Shown piece after piece: positions 34,067 to 42,482 of a stretch of 45,072 nt of DNA. The stretch comes from an uncultured Alistipes sp. Lineage in GTDB: Bacteria > Bacteroidota > Bacteroidia > Bacteroidales > Rikenellaceae. Both the position numbers and the translations under genes were made by a program. The stretch is taken from positions 1-45,072 of the forward strand of contig CAAGGR010000080.1 of the NCBI GenBank assembly GCA_900769445.1. The letters are read 5' to 3'. How positions within the stretch are numbered: the first letter of the stretch is position 1; every line of letters begins with the position of its first letter. The notes below the pieces were generated by a model. It searched no databases and was not told the origin of the DNA. It saw only the letters and a program-made list of their open reading frames with translations.

Positions 34067-34104
34067 AATAATAAGGCGCAATCAAACGGCTGCGCCTTAT
34101 TATT
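34067..34104. terminator. Bidirectional terminator between GH2-like gene and rlmD
   Basis: Perfect 14-bp stem AATAATAAGGCGCA/TGCGCCTTATTATT, overlapping the rlmD stop codon by two bases. A/T-rich flanks serve both convergent genes. Confidence 0.85.
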
Positions 34105-35512
34105 ATCTTCGTCTTAGCTTAACCACATTCTCCACGTGGTGGGTGTGTGGGAACATATCTACTGGCTGGACTGCCAAAATCTCGTACATATCGTTGAGTA
34201 GTGCCAAGTCGCGCGCCTGTGTTGATGGGTTGCAACTAACATAGACCATACGCTCAGGGGCTGCGCGCTTGATAACTTCCAATACTCTCTCGTCGACACC
34301 GGCGCGTGGTGGGTCGAGGATGATAACATCGGGGCGACCATTACGGTTTACAAACTCATCGCTAAGCACATCCTTCATATCGCCAGCATAGAATGTAGTG
34401 TTCTCGATACCGTTAATCTGGGAGTTGATAACTGCATCCTCAATAGCCTCTGGCACATATTCCACACCCACAACTTTCTTAGCGTGACGGGCGCAGAAGT
34501 TGGCGATAGTACCCGTACCTGTGTATAGGTCGTAGAGGGTATCATCAGCCTTAAGCTCTGCGAATTCACGTGTAACCTTATATAGCTCGTATGCCTGCTC
34601 GGAGTTGGTTTGGTAGAAGGACTTAGGTCCCACCTTGAATTGTAGTCCCTCCATCTCCTCAATGATATGGTCCTTACCCGAGAAGCAGATAGGCTCTCTA
34701 TCGCCAAGCGAGTCGTTCCACTTGTCGTTAACCATATATATAAGAGAGGTAATCTCTGGGAACTGCTCCTTGAGGTGCGACATTAGGGCGTTGATGCGCT
34801 CCTTGTCGTTCTCGTTGAAGACCACGATAACCATAACCTCGCCCGTAGAGGCGGTGCGGATGACCATTGTGCGCATAAGACCCTCATGGGCGCGAGCATT
34901 GTGGAATGAGTAGCCATTCTCGATGCAGAATGCCTTTGTAGCCAAGCGAATACGATTAGAGAGGTCTACTTGGAGATGGCACTTGTTGATATCCAAGACC
35001 TTATCGAAACAACCTGGGATGTGGAAGCCTACGGCTGGAGTCGACTCTATATCGCCAGCGGTGGCAATCTCCTCGTAGGTAAGCCAGCGCTTATCGGCAA
35101 AGGTGAACTCGAGCTTATTGCGGTACTCGCGTGTGCGTTCCGAGCCGAGACATGGGCGCACCTCTGGGATGTCGAGGTGTCCGATGCGCACAAGCTGATC
35201 CTCGACCTGTTTAGTCTTCTGCTTTAGCTGCTCTTCGTATGGTAGATTCTGCCACTTGCAACCTCCGCAGACGCCGAAATGCTCGCAGAAGTGTTCTACG
35301 CGTAGCGGTGATTTCTTCACGTAGCGCACCACAACACCCTCCATAAAGCGACGATGGTGCTTGCGTATCTGCACATCCACAACATCGCCTGGCACGGTCA
35401 TAGGCACGAAGACCACCTGGTTTTCCACCTTGCCCATAGCCTTACCTTCGGCAGCAAGGGTGGTTATCTCTAACCCCTCAATAAGAGGGTAGTCCTTTCT
35501 TCTCTTTCCCAT
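34103..35512 (-). CDS. rlmD: 23S rRNA (uracil-5-)-methyltransferase RlmD/TrmA family
   Basis: A 469-residue protein. An N-terminal TRAM domain (about 10-66) is followed by a 4Fe-4S cluster site C76-x5-C82-x2-C85 with C178 (INKCHL), the SAM-binding core (LYDLYTGTGTIANFCA) and the catalytic cysteine in YVSCNPSTQARDL near 430. It methylates uracil C5 in rRNA; Bacteroidetes members are usually named RlmD, but TrmA-like tRNA activity cannot be excluded from sequence alone. It begins 3 bp after trmB on the same strand. Confidence 0.9.
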   Translation of the reverse strand: MGKRRKDYPLIEGLEITTLAAEGKAMGKVENQVVFVPMTVPGDVVDVQIRKHHRRFMEGVVVRYVKKSPLRVEHFCEHFGVCGGCKWQNLPYEEQLKQKTKQVEDQLVRIGHLDIPEVRPCLGSERTREYRNKLEFTFADKRWLTYEEIATAGDIESTPAVGFHIPGCFDKVLDINKCHLQVDLSNRIRLATKAFCIENGYSFHNARAHEGLMRTMVIRTASTGEVMVIVVFNENDKERINALMSHLKEQFPEITSLIYMVNDKWNDSLGDREPICFSGKDHIIEEMEGLQFKVGPKSFYQTNSEQAYELYKVTREFAELKADDTLYDLYTGTGTIANFCARHAKKVVGVEYVPEAIEDAVINSQINGIENTTFYAGDMKDVLSDEFVNRNGRPDVIILDPPRAGVDERVLEVIKRAAPERMVYVSCNPSTQARDLALLNDMYEILAVQPVDMFPHTHHVENVVKLRRR

Positions 35513-35515
35513 AAG

Positions 35516-36268
35516 TTAAAAAGCTTTTGTGCGGTTCTCTTCTGCATCCTTCTCAAGTATATCGTCGCCCTCCCAATCGAAATACTCGAAGTTGTCGCAG
35601 CCCGCAAGGCTAAAGCGGGTGTAGGTGATAGGCAGACCCATAGCCACAAACTTAGTCTCGTAGGCGGTCTTTACCGAGAGTACCTCGTCGGCATATCCTG
35701 AGCCATAGATATCATCATTTTGAACCTCGGCATTAAGACCCAAGCGCTCAATAACAGCTGCGGTGTAGTTGTATAGGTGTTTAGAGTCGGTCTTGAGGTT
35801 TACCACGCCATTATCCTCCAACATGCGCTTATACTCGGCAAGGAAGAGTGGCGATGTAAGGCGCTTCTTGGCGCGACGACTCTTCAATTGAGGGTCGGGG
35901 AAGGTGATCCAAATCTCCGCAATCTCTCCCTCTGCAAAGAATGAGCGGATAAACTCGATGCGGGTGCGTAGGAAACCAACATTCTCCATACCGCGCTCTG
36001 TTGCGGTCTTAGCACCGCGCCACATACGCGCACCCTTGATGTCGATACCGATATAGTTCTTATCGGGGTTGCGCTCGGCAAGGGCTACGGTGTACTCGCC
36101 ACGACCACAACCAAGCTCAAGGATGATAGGGTTATTGTTGTGGAAGAACTCCTCGTGCCAGCGACCCTTCAAAGGGTGATCCTTGTGGAATATATCGTCG
36201 AACTCTGGCTGAACCATGCACTTAAAGGTGAGGTTCTCAGCAAATTTTCTTAGTTTATCCTTTCCCAT
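35516..36268 (-). CDS. trmB: tRNA (guanine-46-N7)-methyltransferase
   Basis: A 250-residue TrmB. The SAM site ELGCGRGEYTVALAER is near 52, and the family motif FPDPQLKSRRAKKRLTS near 123 binds tRNA and catalyses m7G46 formation. Full length for the family. It lies between gldH (24 bp) and rlmD (3 bp) in a minus-strand run that includes two RNA methyltransferases. Confidence 0.94.
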   Translation of the reverse strand: MGKDKLRKFAENLTFKCMVQPEFDDIFHKDHPLKGRWHEEFFHNNNPIILELGCGRGEYTVALAERNPDKNYIGIDIKGARMWRGAKTATERGMENVGFLRTRIEFIRSFFAEGEIAEIWITFPDPQLKSRRAKKRLTSPLFLAEYKRMLEDNGVVNLKTDSKHLYNYTAAVIERLGLNAEVQNDDIYGSGYADEVLSVKTAYETKFVAMGLPITYTRFSLAGCDNFEYFDWEGDDILEKDAEENRTKAF

Positions 36269-36292
36269 CTCTTCGTTTATTCAATCTTACTC

Positions 36293-36730
36293 CTAATTCT
36301 CCACGTCGCTGATTACAAGACCCACCGAGCTAATGCCCTCAATGGCATTGTCGGGGCGTAGCCTAAAGAGGTAGCGACCCTTTGTTCCCAACACCACATT
36401 GCGCCTATAGGGGAACGTCTGCACCTCAGGGCGCATATCGGCAAGGTGGGGTATGTGTATGGTAAATGGCTCCTCGCTAACCAACGAGTCGGGCGATACA
36501 CAGAGTATGCTCAGCGCCACAGAGTCGGCAACATAGCCATTGTTGTAGCGTACAGCAATAGCAATATCTCGCTTGCCAAGGGTGTCGATATTGTCGTAGT
36601 AGAAGTCCTCGTACTCAGCCCAGCAACCACGTGCAGGGTTGTGCATCTCCACGCTGCGCTGGGTGTTACCACACGCGAGCATTACGATAGCCACCACGAC
36701 TAATGATATGTATTTCAGTAGCTTACCCAT
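36293..36730 (-). CDS. gldH: GldH-type lipoprotein
   Basis: A 145-residue lipoprotein: signal peptide with lipobox MLAC (C20), then the all-beta GldH domain (about 30-140). GldH is needed for gliding in Flavobacterium, yet it is conserved in non-gliding Bacteroidales, where its role is unknown. Its place beside the PSP1/RicT gene is the usual order in the group and supports the call. 5 bp after ricT. Confidence 0.85.
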   Translation of the reverse strand: MGKLLKYISLVVVAIVMLACGNTQRSVEMHNPARGCWAEYEDFYYDNIDTLGKRDIAIAVRYNNGYVADSVALSILCVSPDSLVSEEPFTIHIPHLADMRPEVQTFPYRRNVVLGTKGRYLFRLRPDNAIEGISSVGLVISDVEN

Positions 36731-36735
36731 AGTTG

Positions 36736-38115
36736 TTAGTTCTCCGAGCCAGAGTTATTGTTGCCCTCCTTTGGTCGTCTGCCCTCCTGACGGTGGTTAT
36801 GACGGTTGCGGTTGCGATTACGGTTGTGGTTGCGGTTATGACGCTCGCCACGCTCCCTATTCTCGCCACCCTCCGCACTCTGCTCAGGCCTCTCCACGTC
36901 CTGCTCGGGCTTCTGTGGGCGCTCAGCTTTTTCGGTGCGTTCTGGTTTGTTGTTGCCCTCCTGTTCGGTGTTCTGCTCGCCGCTCTGCTTGTTGCGGTTG
37001 CGCTTGTTGCGCTTGTTACGACGACCCTTGTTGTCGAAGCGGTCGATGCTATCCTCCTCGCTGCGATATGTAGGCTCTGCCGCTGGGCGCTCATCATCCT
37101 CGCCAATAAGACTCTCGGGCTTCTCGCCAGCACGATTCATCGCGATAATAGCCTTCACGCGCTCGGTAGAGAGGGTTGTGAGGTTGGCAATGGTATTCTT
37201 GCTTGTAGAGAAGGACATAGTACCCGCCAATGGGTCAATCTTGATTAGATGATACTCGCCATCGAGTGTCTGCAGTGGCTCACGAAGACGTGGTATGGTG
37301 CGACGCGCATCGGCATAGGCGTCGTACTCGTACATCAGACAGCACTTCAACTTTGAACACTGACCCGCCAACTTCTGAGGGTTTAGCGATATCTCCTGCA
37401 TGCGCGCAGCATTTGTCGTTACGCTCGAGAAGCTCGGCATCCACGATGCACAGCATAGCTCTCTACCGCAAGCACCAATACCTCCAATACGTCCCGCCTC
37501 CTGACGCGCACCAATCTGCTTCATCTCGATACGGATGTGGAAGCGCTCGGCAAAGACCTTGATAAGCTCGCGGAAGTCGACACGCTGGTCAGCGATGTAG
37601 TAGAAGATAGCCTTCATCTTGTCGCCCTGATACTCCACATCGCCAATCTTCATGTCGAGACCCATCTCGGCAGCAATCTGTCGTGATGCAATCATCGTCT
37701 CATGCTCGAGAGCTATAGCCTCCTGCCAGCGCTCGATATCATATGGTCGTGCCTTGCGGAAAATCTTGCGGAACTCGCCATTGTGTGGGTTGAAACCCAC
37801 GCGACGCATCTGCTTAGCCACCATGTCGCCCGTTAGCGACACGATACCGATGTCGTGGCCAGGCTGTGCCTCTACCGCCACGATGTCGCCACGCTTAAGG
37901 TCTAAGTTGTTGACATTCTGGAAGTATGAGCGACGTGTGTTCTTGAAACGCACCTCGAAGATATCGGTAGGTATGGTGTTTGGATACTCCTCTAACCAAT
38001 CTGTCTCGTGTATTTTGTAGCATCCCTCTACAGCCTGAGCCGAGATTTCGTCGCCACAATCGCAGAAGCAGCATCCGCGCCCGATATCGGGCATATGTTT
38101 TTTATTACAACTCAT
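36736..38115 (-). CDS. ricT: PSP1-domain protein (RicT/YaaT-like) with disordered basic tail
   Basis: A 459-residue protein. Residues 50-290 are the PSP1/RicT domain; cysteines at the N-terminus (CCFCDCGD) and in CGRELCCASW and CSKLKCCLMYE could bind an iron-sulfur cluster, as RicT does in the Bacillus Ric complex. Residues about 345-459 are low complexity, rich in K, R, N, E and H, with NRNRNRNR-type repeats, and look disordered and RNA-binding. In Bacillus, RicT affects RNase Y and RNA maturation; the role in Bacteroidetes is inferred. First gene of the ricT-gldH-trmB-rlmD run. Confidence 0.85.
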   Translation of the reverse strand: MSCNKKHMPDIGRGCCFCDCGDEISAQAVEGCYKIHETDWLEEYPNTIPTDIFEVRFKNTRRSYFQNVNNLDLKRGDIVAVEAQPGHDIGIVSLTGDMVAKQMRRVGFNPHNGEFRKIFRKARPYDIERWQEAIALEHETMIASRQIAAEMGLDMKIGDVEYQGDKMKAIFYYIADQRVDFRELIKVFAERFHIRIEMKQIGARQEAGRIGGIGACGRELCCASWMPSFSSVTTNAARMQEISLNPQKLAGQCSKLKCCLMYEYDAYADARRTIPRLREPLQTLDGEYHLIKIDPLAGTMSFSTSKNTIANLTTLSTERVKAIIAMNRAGEKPESLIGEDDERPAAEPTYRSEEDSIDRFDNKGRRNKRNKRNRNKQSGEQNTEQEGNNKPERTEKAERPQKPEQDVERPEQSAEGGENRERGERHNRNHNRNRNRNRHNHRQEGRRPKEGNNNSGSEN

Positions 38116-38185
38116 TCTCTATGTATGTTATCTAATTATATAGACATAAATCGCGGTAAAGGTAGGGAAAATTAATTAATTTTCC

Positions 38186-38339
38186 AATTAGTAATGAGAA
38201 ATTAGTAATTAGTAATGGGCAAAAATCCTCTATTTTGGAGATAGATGCAAATGCTATATGGGATATCACATTCATTTCAAAAACAGCAAAGCTTTTTAGT
38301 TGTTGCTAATTACTCGCTGCTCGCACTCATTACTAATTA
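38186..38339. repeat. Inverted pair of ATTAGTAAT repeat tracts
   Basis: AATTAGTAATGAGAAATTAG and continuation (38186-38215) faces the complementary GCTAATTACTCGC...CATTACTAATT (38307-38339). Same family as the repeats near yebC and in the cassette arms. The gap holds no gene. Confidence 0.6.
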
Positions 38340-38370
38340 AAAAAGGCAACCACCAACAGGTAGTTGCCTT
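38336..38370 (-). terminator. Terminator of the CAU tRNA
   Basis: 10-bp stem GGCAACTACC/GGTGGTTGCC with one G-T pair and a 4-nt loop, followed by TTTTTT on the minus strand. Confidence 0.85.
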
Positions 38371-38375
38371 TATTG

Positions 38376-38449
<74 letters not shown>

Positions 38450-38473
38450 AACACATTTAGTGTTTTGTGGGTG

Positions 38474-38503
38474 CAAAGATAATACAAAAATCACAAAACA
38501 CAA
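38474..38503 (-). promoter_or_regulatory. Promoter of the CAU tRNA
   Basis: On the minus strand TTG (38503-38501), 19-bp gap, TATCTTTG (38481-38474). Transcription would start about 20 nt before the tRNA. Confidence 0.65.
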
Positions 38504-38596
38504 CTACTATGCAATAAAATTTGTTCAACTTGCCAACTAATTACACAACAATTGCCTCTTTAATGTTATGAATTTTTCTAATATCCAAATTTTTAT

Positions 38597-38604
38597 TACC
38601 TTTG
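38597..38604 (+). promoter_or_regulatory. -7 box of the 6S-like RNA
   Basis: TACCTTTG just before the structured RNA region. No clear -33. Confidence 0.5.
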
Positions 38605-38609
38605 TAGAG

Positions 38610-38825
38610 GATTGCGGAATACGCAGTTCCGTTTAGATGGCATTTAGGCTATTGCTTACTCAGTAAAACGACCAAAATTTACACACAGCAATAGGCACAA
38701 TAAATGCTCATGCCTTATGGCGTGGGTTGTGCTTATGTGTGTATGGGTACTTGGTCGTCCCTTCTGAGAATAAGTGCACCCACGCTTCTCTTTTGAGTTA
38801 AACGGTTGTTATCTAACGGCAACAA
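38610..38825 (+). ncRNA. ssrS: Probable 6S RNA (Bacteroidales-1 type)
   Basis: About 215 nt with no open frame folds by eye into one long, bulged rod. Pairs from outside in: CCGTTTA with TAAACGG, CTTAcTCAG with CTGAgaaTAAG, ACGACCAA with TTGGTCGT, ACACACA with TGTGTGT, GCACAA with TTGTGC, CATGCC with GGCGTG. An open bubble lies between the CTCAG and ACGACC stems. This rod-plus-central-bubble layout is that of 6S RNA, which binds RNA polymerase holoenzyme. It has its own -7 box. The ends are approximate; the family name is inferred from structure. Confidence 0.6.
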
Positions 38826-39117
38826 GTGTGATGACACGATTAAATGTTTAACTTAAATCTTGAAATTATGAGTGGAAACATCTGTTAGATAGATTGTTAA
38901 ATTGTGTTCTATAGGTGTTAGGATACAATTATAGTTGTTACCTTTAGCAACGATAATTTTAATGTATTTTTGTATTTAAACTCTACATTTATCTATCTGC
39001 ACAATCATAATGATATACTTTTATAAAAGTCGTCTTGAAATAATCGAGTAATGCAGTGGGGTAAAGTCGGTATAATATTGTATCTTTGCAGATAGGTAAA
39101 GCAAATAAATTTAGGTT
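38826..39117. other. A+T-rich spacer before ABC transporter
   Basis: No gene or clear structure. TATCTTTG at 39081-39088 is a probable -7 box for the ABC genes. Confidence 0.5.
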
Positions 39118-40044
39118 ATGAATACTATTCTAAAAATCGAAAATGTTACCAAAAGCTATACTGGACACAAAGCGTTGGACGATGTGTCGTTGGAGGTGGA
39201 GCGTGGTAGCGTCTATGGTTTGTTAGGTCCTAATGGTGCTGGCAAGACCACACTGATACGTGTTATCACACGCATTACAATGGCTGATTGCGGTCGGGTA
39301 TTGTTTGATGGTAAACCGCTTACTGCTAATGATATATTTCAAATAGGATATATGCCAGAGGAGCGTGGCTTGTATAAGAAGATGCGCGTTGGTGAGCAGG
39401 CTATGTTCTTTGCCCGTCTCAAAGGTCTTGAGCGTAGCGAGGCACAGCGCAGATTACGCGGTTGGTTTGAGCGTCTTAACATCAGCGATTGGTGGGATAA
39501 AAAGGTTGAGGATCTCTCGAAGGGTATGGCGCAGAAGATACAATTTATTGCCACCGTAGTCCACGAGCCTAAGCTCCTAATTTTCGACGAGCCATTCTCT
39601 GGTTTTGACCCTATAAATGCCAATCTGCTCAAGGAGGAGATTCTGGCGTTGCGCGATAGGGGTGCTACGGTGATTTTCTCGACACACAATATGGCTTCGG
39701 TAGAGGAGGTGTGCGACCACATCACCCTTATTAACAAGTCGCGAAACATCCTCTCTGGCTCTGTTGAGGAGATACGTCGCTCGGCGGGTGGTAATAACTT
39801 TGAGGTTGTACACCGTGGCTCGGACGATGAGCTAAGAGCAGCGTTGGGCGATAGGGCTGTAATGGTCGGCGAGAGTCGTGGTGTTGTAGGTGGTTACCGC
39901 GAGACTAAGATATATGTACCTAAAGATGAGGACTTAAAGGCAACGATAGCATCACTTAACGATAGTTGTGGTTTGCGATCGCTGACGGAGGTTATGCCAT
40001 CAATGAACGATATCTTTATCCGTGCCGTAAACGGAACGTTATAG
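39118..40044 (+). CDS. ABC transporter ATP-binding protein (NatA-like)
   Basis: A 308-residue ABC ATPase with Walker A GPNGAGKT (about 37-44), signature LSKGMAQKIQ (about 134) and Walker B LLIFDEPFSGFDP (about 154-166). The C-terminal domain of about 90 residues (IRRSAGGNNFEVV onward) is of the DUF4162 type usual in exporters of the NatA/ABC-2 class. It pairs with the permease 15 bp downstream. Substrate unknown; family members export Na+ or small molecules. Confidence 0.92.
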   Translation: MNTILKIENVTKSYTGHKALDDVSLEVERGSVYGLLGPNGAGKTTLIRVITRITMADCGRVLFDGKPLTANDIFQIGYMPEERGLYKKMRVGEQAMFFARLKGLERSEAQRRLRGWFERLNISDWWDKKVEDLSKGMAQKIQFIATVVHEPKLLIFDEPFSGFDPINANLLKEEILALRDRGATVIFSTHNMASVEEVCDHITLINKSRNILSGSVEEIRRSAGGNNFEVVHRGSDDELRAALGDRAVMVGESRGVVGGYRETKIYVPKDEDLKATIASLNDSCGLRSLTEVMPSMNDIFIRAVNGTL

Positions 40045-40059
40045 TGGAGTAATAAGTAA

Positions 40060-41352
40060 ATGATTATGAAGAAGATATATTTGATAGTGTCACGCGAATA
40101 TTTGGAGCGTGTACGCAAGAAGTCCTTTATTATTGTTACGTTGCTGATGCCACTATTTATGATTGGTATGATGCTCGCGCCAACGCTTATGATGCTCTAC
40201 AGCGGAGGCTCGGAGCAGAAGCGTGTTATGGTCGTAGACCGTTCGGGTGTGGTGGTAGATAGACTCTATTCATCGCCAGAGGTGGAGTATGTCGATGTCT
40301 CCGAGATGACTAAGGCTGAGGCGTGCGCACAGTATAACGATGAGTCTAAAGCCTTCGGTATCTTGTATATAGGTAGTGTTGTTGATGCTCGTGACTCGGT
40401 ACAACTTATTACAAACACCTCCTCATCAATGATATTGGAGGAGAATATATCAAATCAGATATCTTCGATTATCGAGCAAGATAAACTCCTTAGTTATAAT
40501 ATCGAGAATATCGATGAGATATTGGCTGCCGTAGAGACCAATATAGTCCTAAGTACCTATCTGAACAATGGCAGTGGCGAGGAGGCTACGATGGAGTCTA
40601 CATCGTCGAGTTTGAACTATATTCTTGGTATCATACTCGGTATGTTGCTCTATATGATTATTATCATCTATGGTCAGATGGTGCTAACGTCTGTTGTTGA
40701 GGAGAAAGCAAGCCGTGTGATAGATGTTATGGTAACAAGCTGTACGCCATTCCAGTTGATGATGGGCAAGATTCTTGGTATTGCTGCTGTTGCAGTTACG
40801 CAGATTGCTATATGGGCATTGTTGGTACTTTCGGTGTCTAAGTTTCTGCTTCCTACGTTACTCCCTGCGGATGTGGCTATGACCAACGATGCAATGCTCT
40901 CAACAGTGTTGGGTACGTTGGGTGATGTGGGCTACCTTGCAACGCTCTTTACCTATATGTTACTCTTTATCCTTGGAGGCTTCTTGTTGTACGCCTCGTT
41001 GTATGCGGCAGCAGGCTCTGCGGTGGACTCGGTGCAGGATGGTCAGCAGTATAACACTATTATTATGATGCCTATCATCATCTCGATTATCGTGATGATG
41101 TCGGTATTCAACGAGCCAAACTCGCCTTTGGCGTTTTGGACTTCGGTGATACCATTCACATCGCCTATAGTGATGATGGCGCGCATACCATTTGGTATTC
41201 CTACTTGGGAGATACTCCTCTCGTTAGGTCTGTTGTATGTTACCTTTATCCTCACAACATGGCTGGCATCCAAAATCTTCCGCGTAGGTATTTTTATGCA
41301 TGGCAAGCGCCCTTCGTGGCAGGAGTTGTGGCAGTGGATTAAGGGCGCATAA
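40060..41352 (+). CDS. ABC-2 type permease (NatB-like)
   Basis: A 430-residue membrane protein: one N-terminal segment (about 22-45), a large outside domain (about 50-190), then five or six membrane segments. This is the ABC-2/NatB topology. EEKASRVIDVMVTSC near 222 is the conserved coupling motif. Functions as a dimer with the preceding ATPase. An alternative start two codons in (40066) is possible. Confidence 0.9.
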   Translation: MIMKKIYLIVSREYLERVRKKSFIIVTLLMPLFMIGMMLAPTLMMLYSGGSEQKRVMVVDRSGVVVDRLYSSPEVEYVDVSEMTKAEACAQYNDESKAFGILYIGSVVDARDSVQLITNTSSSMILEENISNQISSIIEQDKLLSYNIENIDEILAAVETNIVLSTYLNNGSGEEATMESTSSSLNYILGIILGMLLYMIIIIYGQMVLTSVVEEKASRVIDVMVTSCTPFQLMMGKILGIAAVAVTQIAIWALLVLSVSKFLLPTLLPADVAMTNDAMLSTVLGTLGDVGYLATLFTYMLLFILGGFLLYASLYAAAGSAVDSVQDGQQYNTIIMMPIIISIIVMMSVFNEPNSPLAFWTSVIPFTSPIVMMARIPFGIPTWEILLSLGLLYVTFILTTWLASKIFRVGIFMHGKRPSWQELWQWIKGA

Positions 41353-41395
41353 TAGACACTTTTTATAATGTTGTGTGATATTTGCAAAAATATTG

Positions 41396-41403
41396 TATCT
41401 TTG
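41396..41403 (+). promoter_or_regulatory. -7 box of the polyprenyl synthase gene
   Basis: TATCTTTG, with a TTG about 22 bp upstream (41371). The start codon is only 12 bp downstream of the box, so the transcript would be almost leaderless. Confidence 0.55.
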
Positions 41404-41414
41404 CAAGATAAGAA

Positions 41415-42440
41415 ATGCAGAGTTATATGATATCTATTGACGATATTCGCAAACCTATCCTTGCCGATCTTGAGGCATTTGACGAGTTCGTAACTGAGAA
41501 CTTCTCCGCTGAGGGCGAGCTTATGCAGGAGATGCTCACCTATGCCCTATCCTCACGAGGCAAGGGTGTAAGGCCTATACTTACAATGCTTTCCGCGTTG
41601 CTTCATCTCTCTAAGGGGCGAGAGTTGAATGGCGATGGCAAGGAGCGCAATTGTAGCAAGCGCACCTATCTTGCTGCGATGCTTGTGGAGATGATACATA
41701 CCGCTTCGCTTATCCACGACGACGTGTTGGACTCGGCTGCGGAGCGTCGAGGTCGCGCCTCGGTGAATGCTAAATGGCAGTCGGATATGGCTATTATCCT
41801 TGGCGACTACATCCTTGCGCGTACAATGTCGATAGGTATGGCATCGGCGCAGTACGACCTTATATCCTATATTGGCAACGCTATGGCAACGCTCTGCGAG
41901 GGTGAGGTGCTTCAGAGTCAGCATGCTAAGAATTTCGATACCAAGCGAGAGGATTACTTCGCTATCATCTATCAGAAGACGGCGAGTTTGCTTGGTGTGA
42001 GTGCTGCCCTTGGAGCCTTGTCCGTAGGTGCTAACCGTGAGGAGGTGGAGCGTATGCGCAAGTTTGGTGAGGCTATAGGTATGGCGTTCCAGATACAGGA
42101 TGATATTCTTGATTATAAGCGAGATAACAATACGGGCAAACCATCGAATAACGACCTTCGCGAGCATAAGATTACGCTTCCGCTTATCGAGGTTATGGAG
42201 CGTAGCCAGAGTGATGAGATTGAGGAGATGATCGCCTTGTTGAAGCGTTGCGATAGCGACGAGGCGGCGGTAAATGAGCTTCACAACATTGTTATCGAGC
42301 GTGGCGGTATGGAGTATGCCGCAGCCACTATGCAGGCATATATTCAGCGCGCTATGCACCTACTCTCAAAGTTCGACGACACACCATATCGCGAGTCGCT
42401 GTTGCAGTTGTGTGCTTTTATTGCTGAGCGTGACAGATAA
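41415..42440 (+). CDS. Polyprenyl diphosphate synthase (trans-prenyltransferase)
   Basis: A 341-residue all-helical prenyl synthase. The first Asp-rich motif is LIHDDVLDSAAERRGR (about 97-112) and the second FQIQDDILDYK (about 220-230); both metal sites are intact. Small residues before the first motif suggest a long-chain product such as the octaprenyl type for menaquinone. Chain length cannot be fixed by eye. No ubi/men genes nearby. Confidence 0.9.
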   Translation: MQSYMISIDDIRKPILADLEAFDEFVTENFSAEGELMQEMLTYALSSRGKGVRPILTMLSALLHLSKGRELNGDGKERNCSKRTYLAAMLVEMIHTASLIHDDVLDSAAERRGRASVNAKWQSDMAIILGDYILARTMSIGMASAQYDLISYIGNAMATLCEGEVLQSQHAKNFDTKREDYFAIIYQKTASLLGVSAALGALSVGANREEVERMRKFGEAIGMAFQIQDDILDYKRDNNTGKPSNNDLREHKITLPLIEVMERSQSDEIEEMIALLKRCDSDEAAVNELHNIVIERGGMEYAAATMQAYIQRAMHLLSKFDDTPYRESLLQLCAFIAERDR

Positions 42441-42482
42441 TTCAACAAAAAACTATAAACAACTAACAAACAAAGTGCTATT

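Noticed and set aside
41553..42359. 268-codon minus-strand frame
   Set aside because: Complete antisense shadow of the polyprenyl synthase, which has both Asp-rich motifs intact.
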